From Flavobacteriales bacterium (GTDB taxonomy: Bacteria; Bacteroidota; Bacteroidia; Flavobacteriales_E; Vicingaceae), in NCBI GenBank assembly GCA_016763135.1, contig JAESUI010000306.1:1-16288 (forward strand): a stretch of DNA of 16,288 bases, in the 5' to 3' direction. A program made the translations under genes and the position numbers. The notes below the pieces were generated by a model. It ran no database searches, had not been told where the DNA came from, and was given only the letters and a program-made list of their open reading frames with translations. This document shows, piece after piece, positions 1 to 7,992 of the stretch; position 1 is the first letter of the stretch; each line of letters begins with the position of its first letter.

Positions 1-89
1 AAATGTTACTTTTTTATTTGTCCACTAGAAACGTCAAGTGTAATTCTAGTCAAATCTGCACCTCATTATCATCTAATTAGAATAGATAA

Positions 90-2495
90 CGCCAAAGCCC
101 AAGGTGGTTAATCCCTGTAAATCAAACTAGCTATATAAATGCAGGAGCTTATGATGCTGATGGAGATTCATTATTTTTCTTTCTTGTTTCTCCTCAATCA
201 GGAGCAGGATTTCCTCTGTCTAACAACGCTGGATATACAGCAATTGAACCTTTTGGAGGTGGAGCAGGAACTACAATTAACAGTCAAACAGGAATTATAA
301 CAACCACTCCTACAATTGTTGGCACACACATGATTGCTGTTGCAGTAAATGAATGGAGAAATGGACAATATATTGGCTATGTTATTAGAGAATTTAATAC
401 TAACGTAATAACTGGCATGAATTCCTTACCATCAATCACTAATTCTACATTAAATTTCAATATATGTGCTCCTAGTGATACCATCCAAGTAAATTTATTC
501 TCAATTGATCCTACAGATTCCATAACAACAAGTGTGATTAGTTTTCCTCCAAATAGTAATTATGTGACTTTACGTGATATTAGTACTTTTTTTACTGAGC
601 ACACTAACTACCTTAATGATACCAATATATTAGAATTAGGAATTGGCTTTACCACTCCAAGTGAAAATATCATTGCATACATAAACGTAGAAGACAACCA
701 ATGCCCTATCAAAGGCATTCAATCATACGCAATTGTGGTTACGGCTAGTAATTGTAGTGGTCCGTGTAGCATAACTATTCCACTAGACACCATTACTGCT
801 TGTCAGACATTAGCTCAACTTAGTGCTAATCCATCTGGTGGACAACCACCTTATACGTTCTCTTGGTCTCCAGCTACTGGATTATCAAACCCCAATATTG
901 CCAACCCTACAGTTAGTCAGGCACACAACCAAAATTACATTGTAACATTAACAGATGCTTTAGGTTGTACTTCTCAAGATTCTGTTATCGTAAATGCATA
1001 CAACCCTGTTTTTGACACGCTTGACATTTGCTCTCCAGATTCAGTATTACTTGATTTTGGACCTGGGGCTTCAAATTATTTCTGGCAATTCTTTACTGAT
1101 ACTCTTGGTAATACAACATCACTTACAAATACAACACAAACATTAATGGCTACTCAACCTGGTGATTATATGGGGTACGCTGTATTCTCCGGTTGTGGTG
1201 CACTAACATCTGTAATTAATGTAAGAGACACTTGCGCGCCTCCACCATGTATTACTTTTGATATTGTTACCACACCACCTAGTTGTCCAACATGCAATGA
1301 TGGTACCGCTTCTATAATTAATTTAATCGGAGGGTGTCCACCTTATGCATTCTCATGGAGCTCAGGACAAATCACACAAAACATAACTGGTTTATCATCT
1401 GGAAGTTATGATGCAACAGTAATTGATGGAGGTTGTTGTCCAGGAGAGTTAGTTACTTGCTGCTTAGCTTGTGACAGCGTTTGGCCAGGTGATGCAAACT
1501 CGGATTTAATTGCCAATGTTTATGACATTCTTCCTATTGGTGTATTTTACAGCACAACAGAAACTGTTAGGCCAGGTGCAACTAGTAACTGGAATGCTGA
1601 ATGGTCTGCAGGATGGAGTACAAATCAAGGTTCTGGAGCAAACATTAAACACGTTGATTGTGATGGAGATGGTACTATTGACTTTAATGATGTAAATCCT
1701 ATCTTATTAAATTACAATTTAACGCATGTTGCTCGATGGGAAGAAAATAGTGCAGAAGGAATAAATGATCCTGACCTATACATAGACATTGCTCTTGATA
1801 CTGTTCCTACTAGTACTCCTTTAGCGATTCCTATAAATTTTGGAACTGCAGCTTTAACAGCTGATAGCATTTATGGTATCGCAATGAGTATTACATATGA
1901 TGCAAGTCTAATAGATTCAATCGCAGGAATCACAGTTGACTTTTCTGCTTCATGGCTAGGAACAGAAGGTCTTGACATGATTACGTTAGACACCAATTTT
2001 TATGACAATGGGAAAATTGACATTGGTTTAGTTAGAACTGATGGACAAATGATGAGTGGATTTGGCAACATTTTCACACTTAACATTATAACCATTGACA
2101 ATCTATCTGGCAAAGGATTAACGTATGAAACATTAGCTTTTGACTTCTTTAATGTTGTTATCATTGATAATGTGGAGGGACTTAAACTGTTTAATCAGCA
2201 AATGGATTCAGTTGTTATAGAATCCATGACAACTGGCATTAATAAGATTAAAACAGTGAACAATGTTCATATTGTTCCTAATCCTAATAATGGAAATTTT
2301 AAAATTTATATTAGTGACATTGCCAATTCTACTATTGAAATATATAATACAATGGGTCAACTGGTTAATTTTAATTCAAACAAACAGAGAGGTTATTTAA
2401 AAATAGATATGAGTTCTTTTGAAAAAGGAATGTACTTTGTTAAAGTGTTGAATAAGAATAAAGCAATCACCATTAAGAAAGTGATTGTCCATTAA
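90..2495 (+). CDS. Modular secreted T9SS protein, 5' end missing or frameshifted
   Basis: This is a large exported, probably cell-surface or extracellular, protein of unknown specific function. The first ATG is at 330 (721 aa), but the frame is open back to 90 and the upstream codons read as the same domain (for example AYDADGDSL, then PFGGGAG). The N-terminus is therefore lost or lies out of frame. No ATG, GTG or TTG occurs in frame between 90 and 330. Numbering from M330, I see the end of a PKD-like module (1-30), a second beta module (about 30-140), a PKD/SprB-like repeat (146-224), a cysteine-rich SprB-like repeat (307-370), and two dockerin-type calcium loops of form DxNxDxxxNxxD and DxDxDxxxDxxD (388-399, 443-454). 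These are followed by a cohesin-like beta-sandwich (about 480-625) and a T9SS type A sorting domain starting near VPNPNNGNF (645-721). The T9SS tail is firm. The cohesin and dockerin labels rest on motif reading only. It converges on the FkbM methyltransferase across a shared terminator. Confidence 0.85.
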   Translation, partial: RQSPRWLIPVNQTSYINAGAYDADGDSLFFFLVSPQSGAGFPLSNNAGYTAIEPFGGGAGTTINSQTGIITTTPTIVGTHMIAVAVNEWRNGQYIGYVIREFNTNVITGMNSLPSITNSTLNFNICAPSDTIQVNLFSIDPTDSITTSVISFPPNSNYVTLRDISTFFTEHTNYLNDTNILELGIGFTTPSENIIAYINVEDNQCPIKGIQSYAIVVTASNCSGPCSITIPLDTITACQTLAQLSANPSGGQPPYTFSWSPATGLSNPNIANPTVSQAHNQNYIVTLTDALGCTSQDSVIVNAYNPVFDTLDICSPDSVLLDFGPGASNYFWQFFTDTLGNTTSLTNTTQTLMATQPGDYMGYAVFSGCGALTSVINVRDTCAPPPCITFDIVTTPPSCPTCNDGTASIINLIGGCPPYAFSWSSGQITQNITGLSSGSYDATVIDGGCCPGELVTCCLACDSVWPGDANSDLIANVYDILPIGVFYSTTETVRPGATSNWNAEWSAGWSTNQGSGANIKHVDCDGDGTIDFNDVNPILLNYNLTHVARWEENSAEGINDPDLYIDIALDTVPTSTPLAIPINFGTAALTADSIYGIAMSITYDASLIDSIAGITVDFSASWLGTEGLDMITLDTNFYDNGKIDIGLVRTDGQMMSGFGNIFTLNIITIDNLSGKGLTYETLAFDFFNVVIIDNVEGLKLFNQQMDSVVIESMTTGINKIKTVNNVHIVPNPNNGNFKIYISDIANSTIEIYNTMGQLVNFNSNKQRGYLKIDMSSFEKGMYFVKVLNKNKAITIKKVIVH

Positions 2496-2512
2496 GTTTA
2501 GTTTGTTTAAAT

Positions 2513-2546
2513 AAAAAGCCCGAAAGAATTTCTTTCGGGCTTTTTT
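2513..2546. terminator. Bidirectional intrinsic terminator
   Basis: A nearly perfect 16-bp stem (AAAAAGCCCGAAAGAA at 2513-2528 with its complement at 2530-2545) is followed by a T tract on the plus strand. It also has a matching A tract that would be a T tract on the minus strand. It sits 17 nt after the T9SS gene stop and 19 nt before the convergent methyltransferase stop, so it can end both transcripts. Confidence 0.93.
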
Positions 2547-2564
2547 GTTTTGTATAATTTTCTA

Positions 2565-3323
2565 TTAGACAAACTTAATGTAAACATCTCCATAAGATGT
2601 ATTGGTGAACTCATCTGTCTGCACATAGTCAATCATTTCTTGTCCAGTCTTCCATTTAGGTAAGTTGTATTTCATTGATTCTCCATAAGAGAAATTACAT
2701 TCAATACTTCCTAATTTTGATAAATGAGCTAAGCAATCAACCAATACCTGTGTATTTTCTGGAACTATATATTCTAAAGAAAGTGCTTTTAATGGTTTAG
2801 ACAACCCTTTTAAAACATCATATTCATAACCCTCTACATCAATTTTACAAAAAGCAGGAGTACCATACTTATTAATAAGCGCGTCCATCGTAGTCATTTG
2901 AATTTCTATCGTATCACCCCAATTTGCACCCTTAAAACGATCTTCTTGCATCATATCAACATGATCTTTAGAAAAAGATGAGATTAATGTAGAACCTGAA
3001 ACGTACATTGTTGCTGTACTTTCCTTTTCTCCCAATCCAAGTTTTATCAAGTCTATTTTATCTCCAAAGCGTTTCACTAAATGCTCGTAACACTCTTTCT
3101 GAGGTTCAACAGCAACAACTTTTGCTCCTAACTCTAAAAAGATAACTGTTCTATTTCCTTTGTTCGCACCAACATCAAAAACCAAATCACCAGATTTGAT
3201 GAACTCATTATAAAACTCTTTACGTTCTGATTTTTTAAATAGTGTAATTAGTTTATTTTCTAAATCTAATGTAAAAGAATATAACCCTAATCCTCTTAAA
3301 ACACTTCTAATTAATTTTCTCAT
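2565..3323 (-). CDS. FkbM family SAM-dependent methyltransferase
   Basis: This is a probable cytoplasmic O-methyltransferase of the FkbM family. The family methylates hydroxyl groups on sugars, polyketides and other small molecules, and the substrate here is unknown. The protein has 252 aa, the usual FkbM length. The SAM-binding motif I is FDVGANKGNRT (49-59), the acidic motif II is VAVEP (70-74), and the characteristic FkbM block KIDVEGYE is at 160-167. The first 45 residues form a basic helical leader without a signal peptide. The ATG lies 21 nt after the stop of the large DUF2723 gene on the same strand, so the two are probably co-transcribed. That pairing suggests a glycan or glycolipid substrate, which is inference only. 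Family assignment is secure and substrate assignment is not. Confidence 0.88.
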   Translation of the reverse strand: MRKLIRSVLRGLGLYSFTLDLENKLITLFKKSERKEFYNEFIKSGDLVFDVGANKGNRTVIFLELGAKVVAVEPQKECYEHLVKRFGDKIDLIKLGLGEKESTATMYVSGSTLISSFSKDHVDMMQEDRFKGANWGDTIEIQMTTMDALINKYGTPAFCKIDVEGYEYDVLKGLSKPLKALSLEYIVPENTQVLVDCLAHLSKLGSIECNFSYGESMKYNLPKWKTGQEMIDYVQTDEFTNTSYGDVYIKFV

Positions 3324-3344
3324 TTTTCTTCTTCGCTATTTCTA

Positions 3345-6300
3345 TTAATTAGGAGATGCTGTCATTAACAAACTATTAATGCTTTGAAACCTGTCTTGCA
3401 TTCCTTCTTGCATCCCTGCTTCCTTATACCTATCGTTTGTCATAAATACTATTTGCTGTAAAATATATTTTGCTCTTTCAGAATCTTCTTGAACAGCTTT
3501 TTTATCCGAACCTTTAAGAGACATATAATACTTCAAATCATTCTCATATCTGTCTACTAAACTTCCTATGATTTTATTTCCTTTCTTGAATTCTCCTAGC
3601 TTATAATAATTTTCTGCTATAGAAAGCACAAAATAATTGAACGGAACATTTCTTTCAGGTATTACCTCCATACACTCATCCAATACTTCAATAGCTTTTT
3701 CTTTTTGACCAAGTCTAATGAATTCTCCAGACAATCGAGAAAAATTATTTCTGAAATTCATACACATTCTTCTGTTATTCTCATTCATGTAGATATCACT
3801 ATCATCCATTCCTCCCCATTTAAATTTAGTCATTAAATTTTCATACATCAATTTAGTATCCACTTCTCCTGTCTGTCCATCATAAGTCTGAGCTTTATAT
3901 GGCACCAAACGATAAGCCAATCCTTCTAACTGAAAATAATTTGTTAATCCCAAATAACTATCAGCTCCTGTTGTAATGGCAAAATAAATTGGTCTCTCCC
4001 AATCATTTGCAGCCAAAATATCAAGAATAATTAAATCATTTTTCATCAAGAAATTCTTATTAACCGTCCATTCTACATTATCAACAATTCTATCTGCTTT
4101 ATCTTTTGGAACAGTTCCGTTTGCTAAAACTTTTTCCTTATCTACAGTAATTTTAAAATTCTTAGAAGGAATGTAATCAACTTGTTTTCTATCCTGTCCA
4201 ACACCTACTTTAGATTTTTGGGTGTCATCAGCTACAAATTTAATTATCTCATCTACATCTCTAAAACCTGTTACTCCTGGTCTTTCATAAATAGGTACAT
4301 AATCGTTTGTTCCTTGCCTTAATTTTGATTCTGGTAATCGCTGAGGAATTCCATCAGCATCCCAAGCTTTTCGCCTCATTTGAGTAATGTACCAATCCGT
4401 ATTTAATAAACTTAAATTTACTACCCTTACATCGGTTCGATAACGCAATACTTCCTGGACGTACCAGAGTGGAAACGTATCATTATCCCCATTGGTAAAC
4501 AAGATAGCATTTGGTGCACAAGAATTTAAATAATTTTTTGCAAAATCACTTGCTGTATAAACACCGTTACGATTATGGTCATCCCAATTTTGATTCGCCA
4601 TTAATGTCGGAACAGCTATTAAACAAGCTACAGAAACCGTTACGGCACTCAGCACTTGAGGCATTCGCCTACTTAAAACTTCATACAACGCATAAACGCC
4701 AACTCCTATCCATATTGCAAACACATAGAAGGAGCCAACATAAGCATAATCTCTTTCCCTAGGTTGTGGTGATGGTGGATTTGTATAAAAATTAATCATC
4801 ATTCCTGTAAAAAAGAATAACAACCCTAATATCAACCAATCTTTTGGGTCTTTAATAAATTGGTAAACCAATCCTATTAATCCGAGTATAAATGGCAAGA
4901 AAAAATATAGATTATGACCTGGATTACTGGTCATACTATCTGGTAATTTATCCTGATTACCCAGCCTTGCAGCATCTAGAGGTGCTACACCACTCATCCA
5001 GTTACCATTAGTAATATCATTTGCTTTTGTTTTATGAACATCACTTTGCCTTCCAACAAAATTCCACATGAAATAACGCCAATATAGGTGGCCCCACTGA
5101 TAATTAATTAAGAAAGACATGTTCTCTCCAAAAGTTGGAATTTTTATTGTTTCACCATTAGAAGCCCTCTTATTTTTTCCTTTGTAACCACTCCATGCTT
5201 TATAACCTGCAACATGATGTGCTTGTGAGCTCCACATTCGAGGTAAGAAACCTGATGTTTTTGCATCATAATTAGGCTTGTTTTTATCTCCATCATTAGT
5301 TAGTAGATACTTCCCATTCTCTTTATCCTGAAAATAAACAGGGGATCCTTCTTTATAAGGTTCACTTGCATCTAGAGGTGTATTAAAATACTGCCCTGTT
5401 AAAAAAGGTGCAGAACCATATTGTTCACGATTTAAGTATGATAACAAGGTAAAGGCATTTTCTGGATTATTTTCGTCCATTGGTGGATTTGCAGCTGACC
5501 TGACCACTATAACTGCATAAGTAGAATAACCTATTAAGATTACTGTTGTACATAAAATGATAGTATTCCAAATCACTTTTCCATTCCTTTGGGTATAGTA
5601 TAGTCCGAAAGTAATTAAGCCCATTAAAAGTGCTATAAAAGCTAAGAGTCCAGAATGGAAGCCCATACCTAGTGTATTTACAAAAAACAATTCAAACATG
5701 GCTCCAATCTTAACAGTTCCTGGAATTATTCCAAACTGAACAACCCCTAAAACTAATATTGAAAAACCTCCAGCAATAACAAAATTCTTAAAGTTCAATT
5801 CTCTTGTTTTAAAGTAATACAAGAAAACCATTGCAGGAATAGCTAATAAGTTAAGTAAATGGACCCCTATTGAAAGCCCCATTAAATAAGCAATAAAAAC
5901 AATCCAACGAGTACTATGTTTTTCTGTTGCAACTGCTTCCCATTTTAAAATAGCCCAAAAAACTAAGGCAGTAAATAACGATGACATAGCATAAACTTCT
6001 CCCTCTACTGCAGAGAACCAAAATGAATCTGAAAATGTATATGCTAAAGAGCCAACTACTGCAGCTCCTAATATGGCTATTTTTTTACCTTGAGTTATTT
6101 CTCCTGTTTTAAGTGCCAGTTTCCCTATAATTCTAGTTATTGACCAAAACAAGAATAAGATTGTAAATGAACTACTAAGTGCCGATAAAATATTTATAGC
6201 ATACCCCGCAGAATCACCAGACCCAAACATGGTAAAAAAGCGACCAATCAACATGAAAAATGGTGCCCCAGGAGGATGTCCCACTTCTAAGTTATAAGCT

Positions 6301-6422
6301 GTGGCGATAAATTCTCCACAATCCCAAAAACTTGCTGTAGATTCAATGGTAGAAACATATACAAAGGATGCAATCATCCATATTATCCAGCCAGTTATGT
6401 TGTTTAGTTTTTTGTAATCCAT
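3345..6422 (-). CDS. DUF2723 / TMEM260-like GT-C membrane protein (candidate protein O-mannosyltransferase)
   Basis: A 1025-residue integral membrane protein of the DUF2723 family, related to eukaryotic TMEM260, which O-mannosylates extracellular domains of some receptors. The N-terminus has a membrane helix (about 12-24), then a first external loop with WDCGEF (33-38) and HPPG (49-52). The acidic D34 and E37 occupy the place where GT-C enzymes keep catalytic acids. About ten to twelve hydrophobic helices follow up to about residue 600. A conserved family block DNDTFPLWYVQE lies near 645, then a soluble, presumably periplasmic, C-terminal part with TPR-like helices (about 893-960). Length and motifs fit intact Bacteroidota members. 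It is the first gene of a probable minus-strand pair with the FkbM methyltransferase and is divergent from tRNA-Gln. The family call is strong. The mannosyltransferase activity is transferred from TMEM260 and not shown here. Confidence 0.87.
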   Translation of the reverse strand: MDYKKLNNITGWIIWMIASFVYVSTIESTASFWDCGEFIATAYNLEVGHPPGAPFFMLIGRFFTMFGSGDSAGYAINILSALSSSFTILFLFWSITRIIGKLALKTGEITQGKKIAILGAAVVGSLAYTFSDSFWFSAVEGEVYAMSSLFTALVFWAILKWEAVATEKHSTRWIVFIAYLMGLSIGVHLLNLLAIPAMVFLYYFKTRELNFKNFVIAGGFSILVLGVVQFGIIPGTVKIGAMFELFFVNTLGMGFHSGLLAFIALLMGLITFGLYYTQRNGKVIWNTIILCTTVILIGYSTYAVIVVRSAANPPMDENNPENAFTLLSYLNREQYGSAPFLTGQYFNTPLDASEPYKEGSPVYFQDKENGKYLLTNDGDKNKPNYDAKTSGFLPRMWSSQAHHVAGYKAWSGYKGKNKRASNGETIKIPTFGENMSFLINYQWGHLYWRYFMWNFVGRQSDVHKTKANDITNGNWMSGVAPLDAARLGNQDKLPDSMTSNPGHNLYFFLPFILGLIGLVYQFIKDPKDWLILGLLFFFTGMMINFYTNPPSPQPRERDYAYVGSFYVFAIWIGVGVYALYEVLSRRMPQVLSAVTVSVACLIAVPTLMANQNWDDHNRNGVYTASDFAKNYLNSCAPNAILFTNGDNDTFPLWYVQEVLRYRTDVRVVNLSLLNTDWYITQMRRKAWDADGIPQRLPESKLRQGTNDYVPIYERPGVTGFRDVDEIIKFVADDTQKSKVGVGQDRKQVDYIPSKNFKITVDKEKVLANGTVPKDKADRIVDNVEWTVNKNFLMKNDLIILDILAANDWERPIYFAITTGADSYLGLTNYFQLEGLAYRLVPYKAQTYDGQTGEVDTKLMYENLMTKFKWGGMDDSDIYMNENNRRMCMNFRNNFSRLSGEFIRLGQKEKAIEVLDECMEVIPERNVPFNYFVLSIAENYYKLGEFKKGNKIIGSLVDRYENDLKYYMSLKGSDKKAVQEDSERAKYILQQIVFMTNDRYKEAGMQEGMQDRFQSINSLLMTASPN

Positions 6423-6505
6423 GTATTTAATTTTAATAGGTTACGAAAATATGAAATTCTTAAGAAATTCTAGTAAATGGATGTTAATCATTGTTAAAAA
6501 TTGTT

Positions 6506-6535
6506 TTGTATGAAATAAATATTTTACTACATTTG
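6506..6535 (+). promoter_or_regulatory. Bacteroidota-type promoter for tRNA-Gln
   Basis: TTG at 6506-6508 and TACATTTG at 6528-6535 match the Bacteroidota primary sigma consensus (-33 TTG, -7 TAnnTTTG) with a 19-nt spacer. The predicted start near 6541 lies about 25 nt before the tRNA, giving a short 5' leader. The same match supports the phylum assignment. Confidence 0.8.
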
Positions 6536-6565
6536 CCGACCTTATCAGTTTTTGATGAGAAAAAT

Positions 6566-6639
6566 TGCCCGATGGTGTAACTGGCTAACACATCTGTTTT
6601 TGGTACAGAAGAGTCTAGGTTCGAAACCTAGTCGGGCAA
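6566..6639 (+). tRNA. tRNA-Gln (anticodon TTG)
   Basis: A complete 74-nt cloverleaf folds by eye. The acceptor stem is TGCCCGA/TCGGGCA, the D stem GTGT/ACAC, and the anticodon stem TCTGT/ACAGA with loop TTTTGGT, giving anticodon TTG. The T stem is CTAGG/CCTAG with loop TTCGAAA, and the discriminator base is A at 6639. CCA is not encoded. The gene has its own promoter and terminator and stands between the divergent DUF2723 gene and a gene-free stretch. Confidence 0.96.
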
Positions 6640-6652
6640 CATTGAAAGTCTT

Positions 6653-6698
6653 AAACCCCGCAGAAACATTGAATATGTTTTTCGGGGTTTCTTTTTGG
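6653..6698 (+). terminator. Intrinsic terminator of tRNA-Gln
   Basis: AAACCCCG (6653-6660) pairs with CGGGGTTT (6683-6690). An inner AACAT/ATGTT extension surrounds a short loop, and TTTCTTTTT follows. It starts 14 nt after the tRNA 3' end. Confidence 0.87.
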
Positions 6699-6783
6699 TA
6701 CAGGATTCGTTACCGGTTTTCTTCTTTCTCCTCTTAGATTTAGATCGGAAAGTTCAGATTATTTGAACCTTGGGCCTACAGAG

Positions 6784-6832
6784 AATAGCAAAATCCTCAA
6801 AACTTAGTGTTTTTGAGAGTTTTCTGCTTATT
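6784..6832. repeat. Imperfect long hairpin
   Basis: An imperfect inverted repeat of roughly 20 bp per arm runs from AATAGCA (6784-6790) to TGCTTATT (6825-6832). Its core is CTCAAAAC against GTTTTTGAG around a short TTAGT loop. It lacks a clean T tract immediately after the stem, so I do not call it a terminator. Confidence 0.5.
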
Positions 6833-6837
6833 AGTTA

Positions 6838-6873
6838 GTTCGATAAATGACTGTCCCGATAGGATTATCGAAC
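6838..6873. repeat. Perfect 9-bp inverted repeat hairpin
   Basis: GTTCGATAA (6838-6846) and TTATCGAAC (6865-6873) are exact reverse complements around an 18-nt loop that itself contains TCC/GGA arms. No T tract follows. It could be an operator, a leader structure or a dispersed palindromic repeat. Confidence 0.6.
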
Positions 6874-7011
6874 ACTAAATTAAACTGAAATTACTCTTTA
6901 AAATAGACCATATAGTTCTATCAGGCTTTTATTAAACCAGCAACTAAATAAATTATATAGTTCTCACTACCAGGTATTTATAAATAAATGTATTTAATTA
7001 TAAAAATAATT

Positions 7012-7036
7012 TGTAACATTTTAACTTTCCTTGTCT
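7012..7036 (+). promoter_or_regulatory. Possible ECF-type promoter of the hydrolase-sigma operon
   Basis: TGTAAC at 7012-7017 is followed after 15 nt by GTCT at 7033-7036, resembling the AAC-type -35 and GTC-type -10 boxes of ECF sigma promoters. A start near 7043 would leave a leader of about 20 nt before the ATG at 7063. Autoregulation by the operon's own sigma factor is inference. In AT-rich DNA a match this short can arise by chance. Confidence 0.3.
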
Positions 7037-7062
7037 CTAAAAGAAAACTAAAGGAAAAAAAA

Positions 7063-7992
7063 ATGAAAAGAACAATTACATTACTCGCACTTATCTTAAC
7101 TACAACAATAGTTAATTCACAAACCATTTATTCTAAAGCATATGGTGATCCCAAACATGAACCTATCATTTACCTGCATGGAGGACCTGGATACAATTCC
7201 ATAGGGTTTGAAATAACCACCGCTCAAAAACTTAGTGAAAGCGAATTTTATGTTATTGTTTATGACAGACGTGGAGAAGGCCGTTCACCAGATAAACAAG
7301 CGGCATTCACCTTTCAAGAAACCTTTGATGACTTAGATGATATTTATAAAAAATTCAACTTAAAAAATGCCACCCTTATCGGACATAGTTTTGGAGGTAT
7401 TGTTGGAACACTTTACACCGAGCAACATCCAAAAAAAGTAAAAGCGTTAGTAATGGTAGCTGCACCAGTAGATATGCAGGAAACATTTTTAAACATCATA
7501 AAAACCTCCAAAAGTATTTATGAAGACAAAAAAGATAGCACCAATTTAATGTACATCGGAATGCTGGAAAAAATGGATAAAACCTCTTTGGCTTATAGTT
7601 CCTACAGTTTTGGACATGCCATGCAAAATGGTTTTTATATGCCAAAAGCACCTACCAAAGAAGCTTTAGCTATTTATACTACATTAAAAACAGATACTTC
7701 ATTTGGAAGTAAAGGTGCTGTCATGACCATTGAGGCACCAACAGGCTTTTGGAAAAATGAAAGCTACACTTCAATCGATCTCACTAAACACCTAAGCAAT
7801 ATACTAAAAAAGGAAATCCCGCTTTTTGGGCTTTATGGTACTGAGGATGGTTTGTACTCTGAAGAACAGGTAACCAAACTAAAAAATATGATGCCAACAA
7901 CTAATTTTAAGGACATTGACAATTGTTCTCACAACGTCTTTATTGACCAACAAGATCAATTTATAACTGCTTTAAAAACTTGGATAAAGTAA
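7063..7992 (+). CDS. Secreted S33-type alpha/beta hydrolase
   Basis: An exported serine hydrolase of the alpha/beta fold, closest by motif to the prolyl aminopeptidase-like (S33) group. It probably cleaves a small peptide or ester in the periplasm. I start at 7063 because it gives a clean signal peptide (MKRTITLLALILTTTIVNSQ, cleaved near residue 19) and has AAGGA 7 nt upstream. The ATG at 6988 would add 25 residues of poor leader. Visible motifs are the oxyanion-hole HGGPG (39-43), YDRRGEGRS, the nucleophile elbow GHSFGG (Ser109), a likely acid in YGTEDG (Asp262), and CSHN with the likely catalytic His290. At 309 aa the length is normal for the family. Its TAA overlaps the ATG of the following sigma factor (TAATG), so the two are translationally coupled. 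The substrate is not predictable. Confidence 0.88.
   Translation: MKRTITLLALILTTTIVNSQTIYSKAYGDPKHEPIIYLHGGPGYNSIGFEITTAQKLSESEFYVIVYDRRGEGRSPDKQAAFTFQETFDDLDDIYKKFNLKNATLIGHSFGGIVGTLYTEQHPKKVKALVMVAAPVDMQETFLNIIKTSKSIYEDKKDSTNLMYIGMLEKMDKTSLAYSSYSFGHAMQNGFYMPKAPTKEALAIYTTLKTDTSFGSKGAVMTIEAPTGFWKNESYTSIDLTKHLSNILKKEIPLFGLYGTEDGLYSEEQVTKLKNMMPTTNFKDIDNCSHNVFIDQQDQFITALKTWIK

Larger units (their letters stand above)
6699..7062. other. Gene-free stretch downstream of tRNA-Gln with hairpins and short repeats
   Basis: I find no convincing coding sequence in this stretch. It holds two hairpins (6784-6832 and 6838-6873), a 10-nt direct repeat, a partial copy of the tRNA anticodon arm at its left edge (6692-6703), and the leader of the hydrolase operon. 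The composition is similar to its neighbours. Confidence 0.6.

Noticed and set aside
4511..4762. 83-codon plus-strand frame inside the DUF2723 gene
   Set aside because: Antisense shadow of a well-conserved coding region, without homology-like features.
6443..6452. TATTTTCG on the minus strand as -7 box for the DUF2723 gene
   Set aside because: One mismatch to TAnnTTTG and no TTG at the proper distance, so not strong enough to list.
6552..6737. 61-codon open frame across the tRNA
   Set aside because: It runs through the tRNA-Gln gene and its terminator, so it is incidental.
6988..7062. Upstream ATG adding 25 residues to the hydrolase
   Set aside because: It gives a poor leader (MYLIIKIICNILTFLVSKRK), while the ATG at 7063 has AAGGA at good spacing and starts a textbook signal peptide.
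7980..7991. TTG start for the sigma factor
   Set aside because: The ATG at 7992 forms a TAATG coupling junction with the hydrolase stop and aligns better with ECF N-termini.
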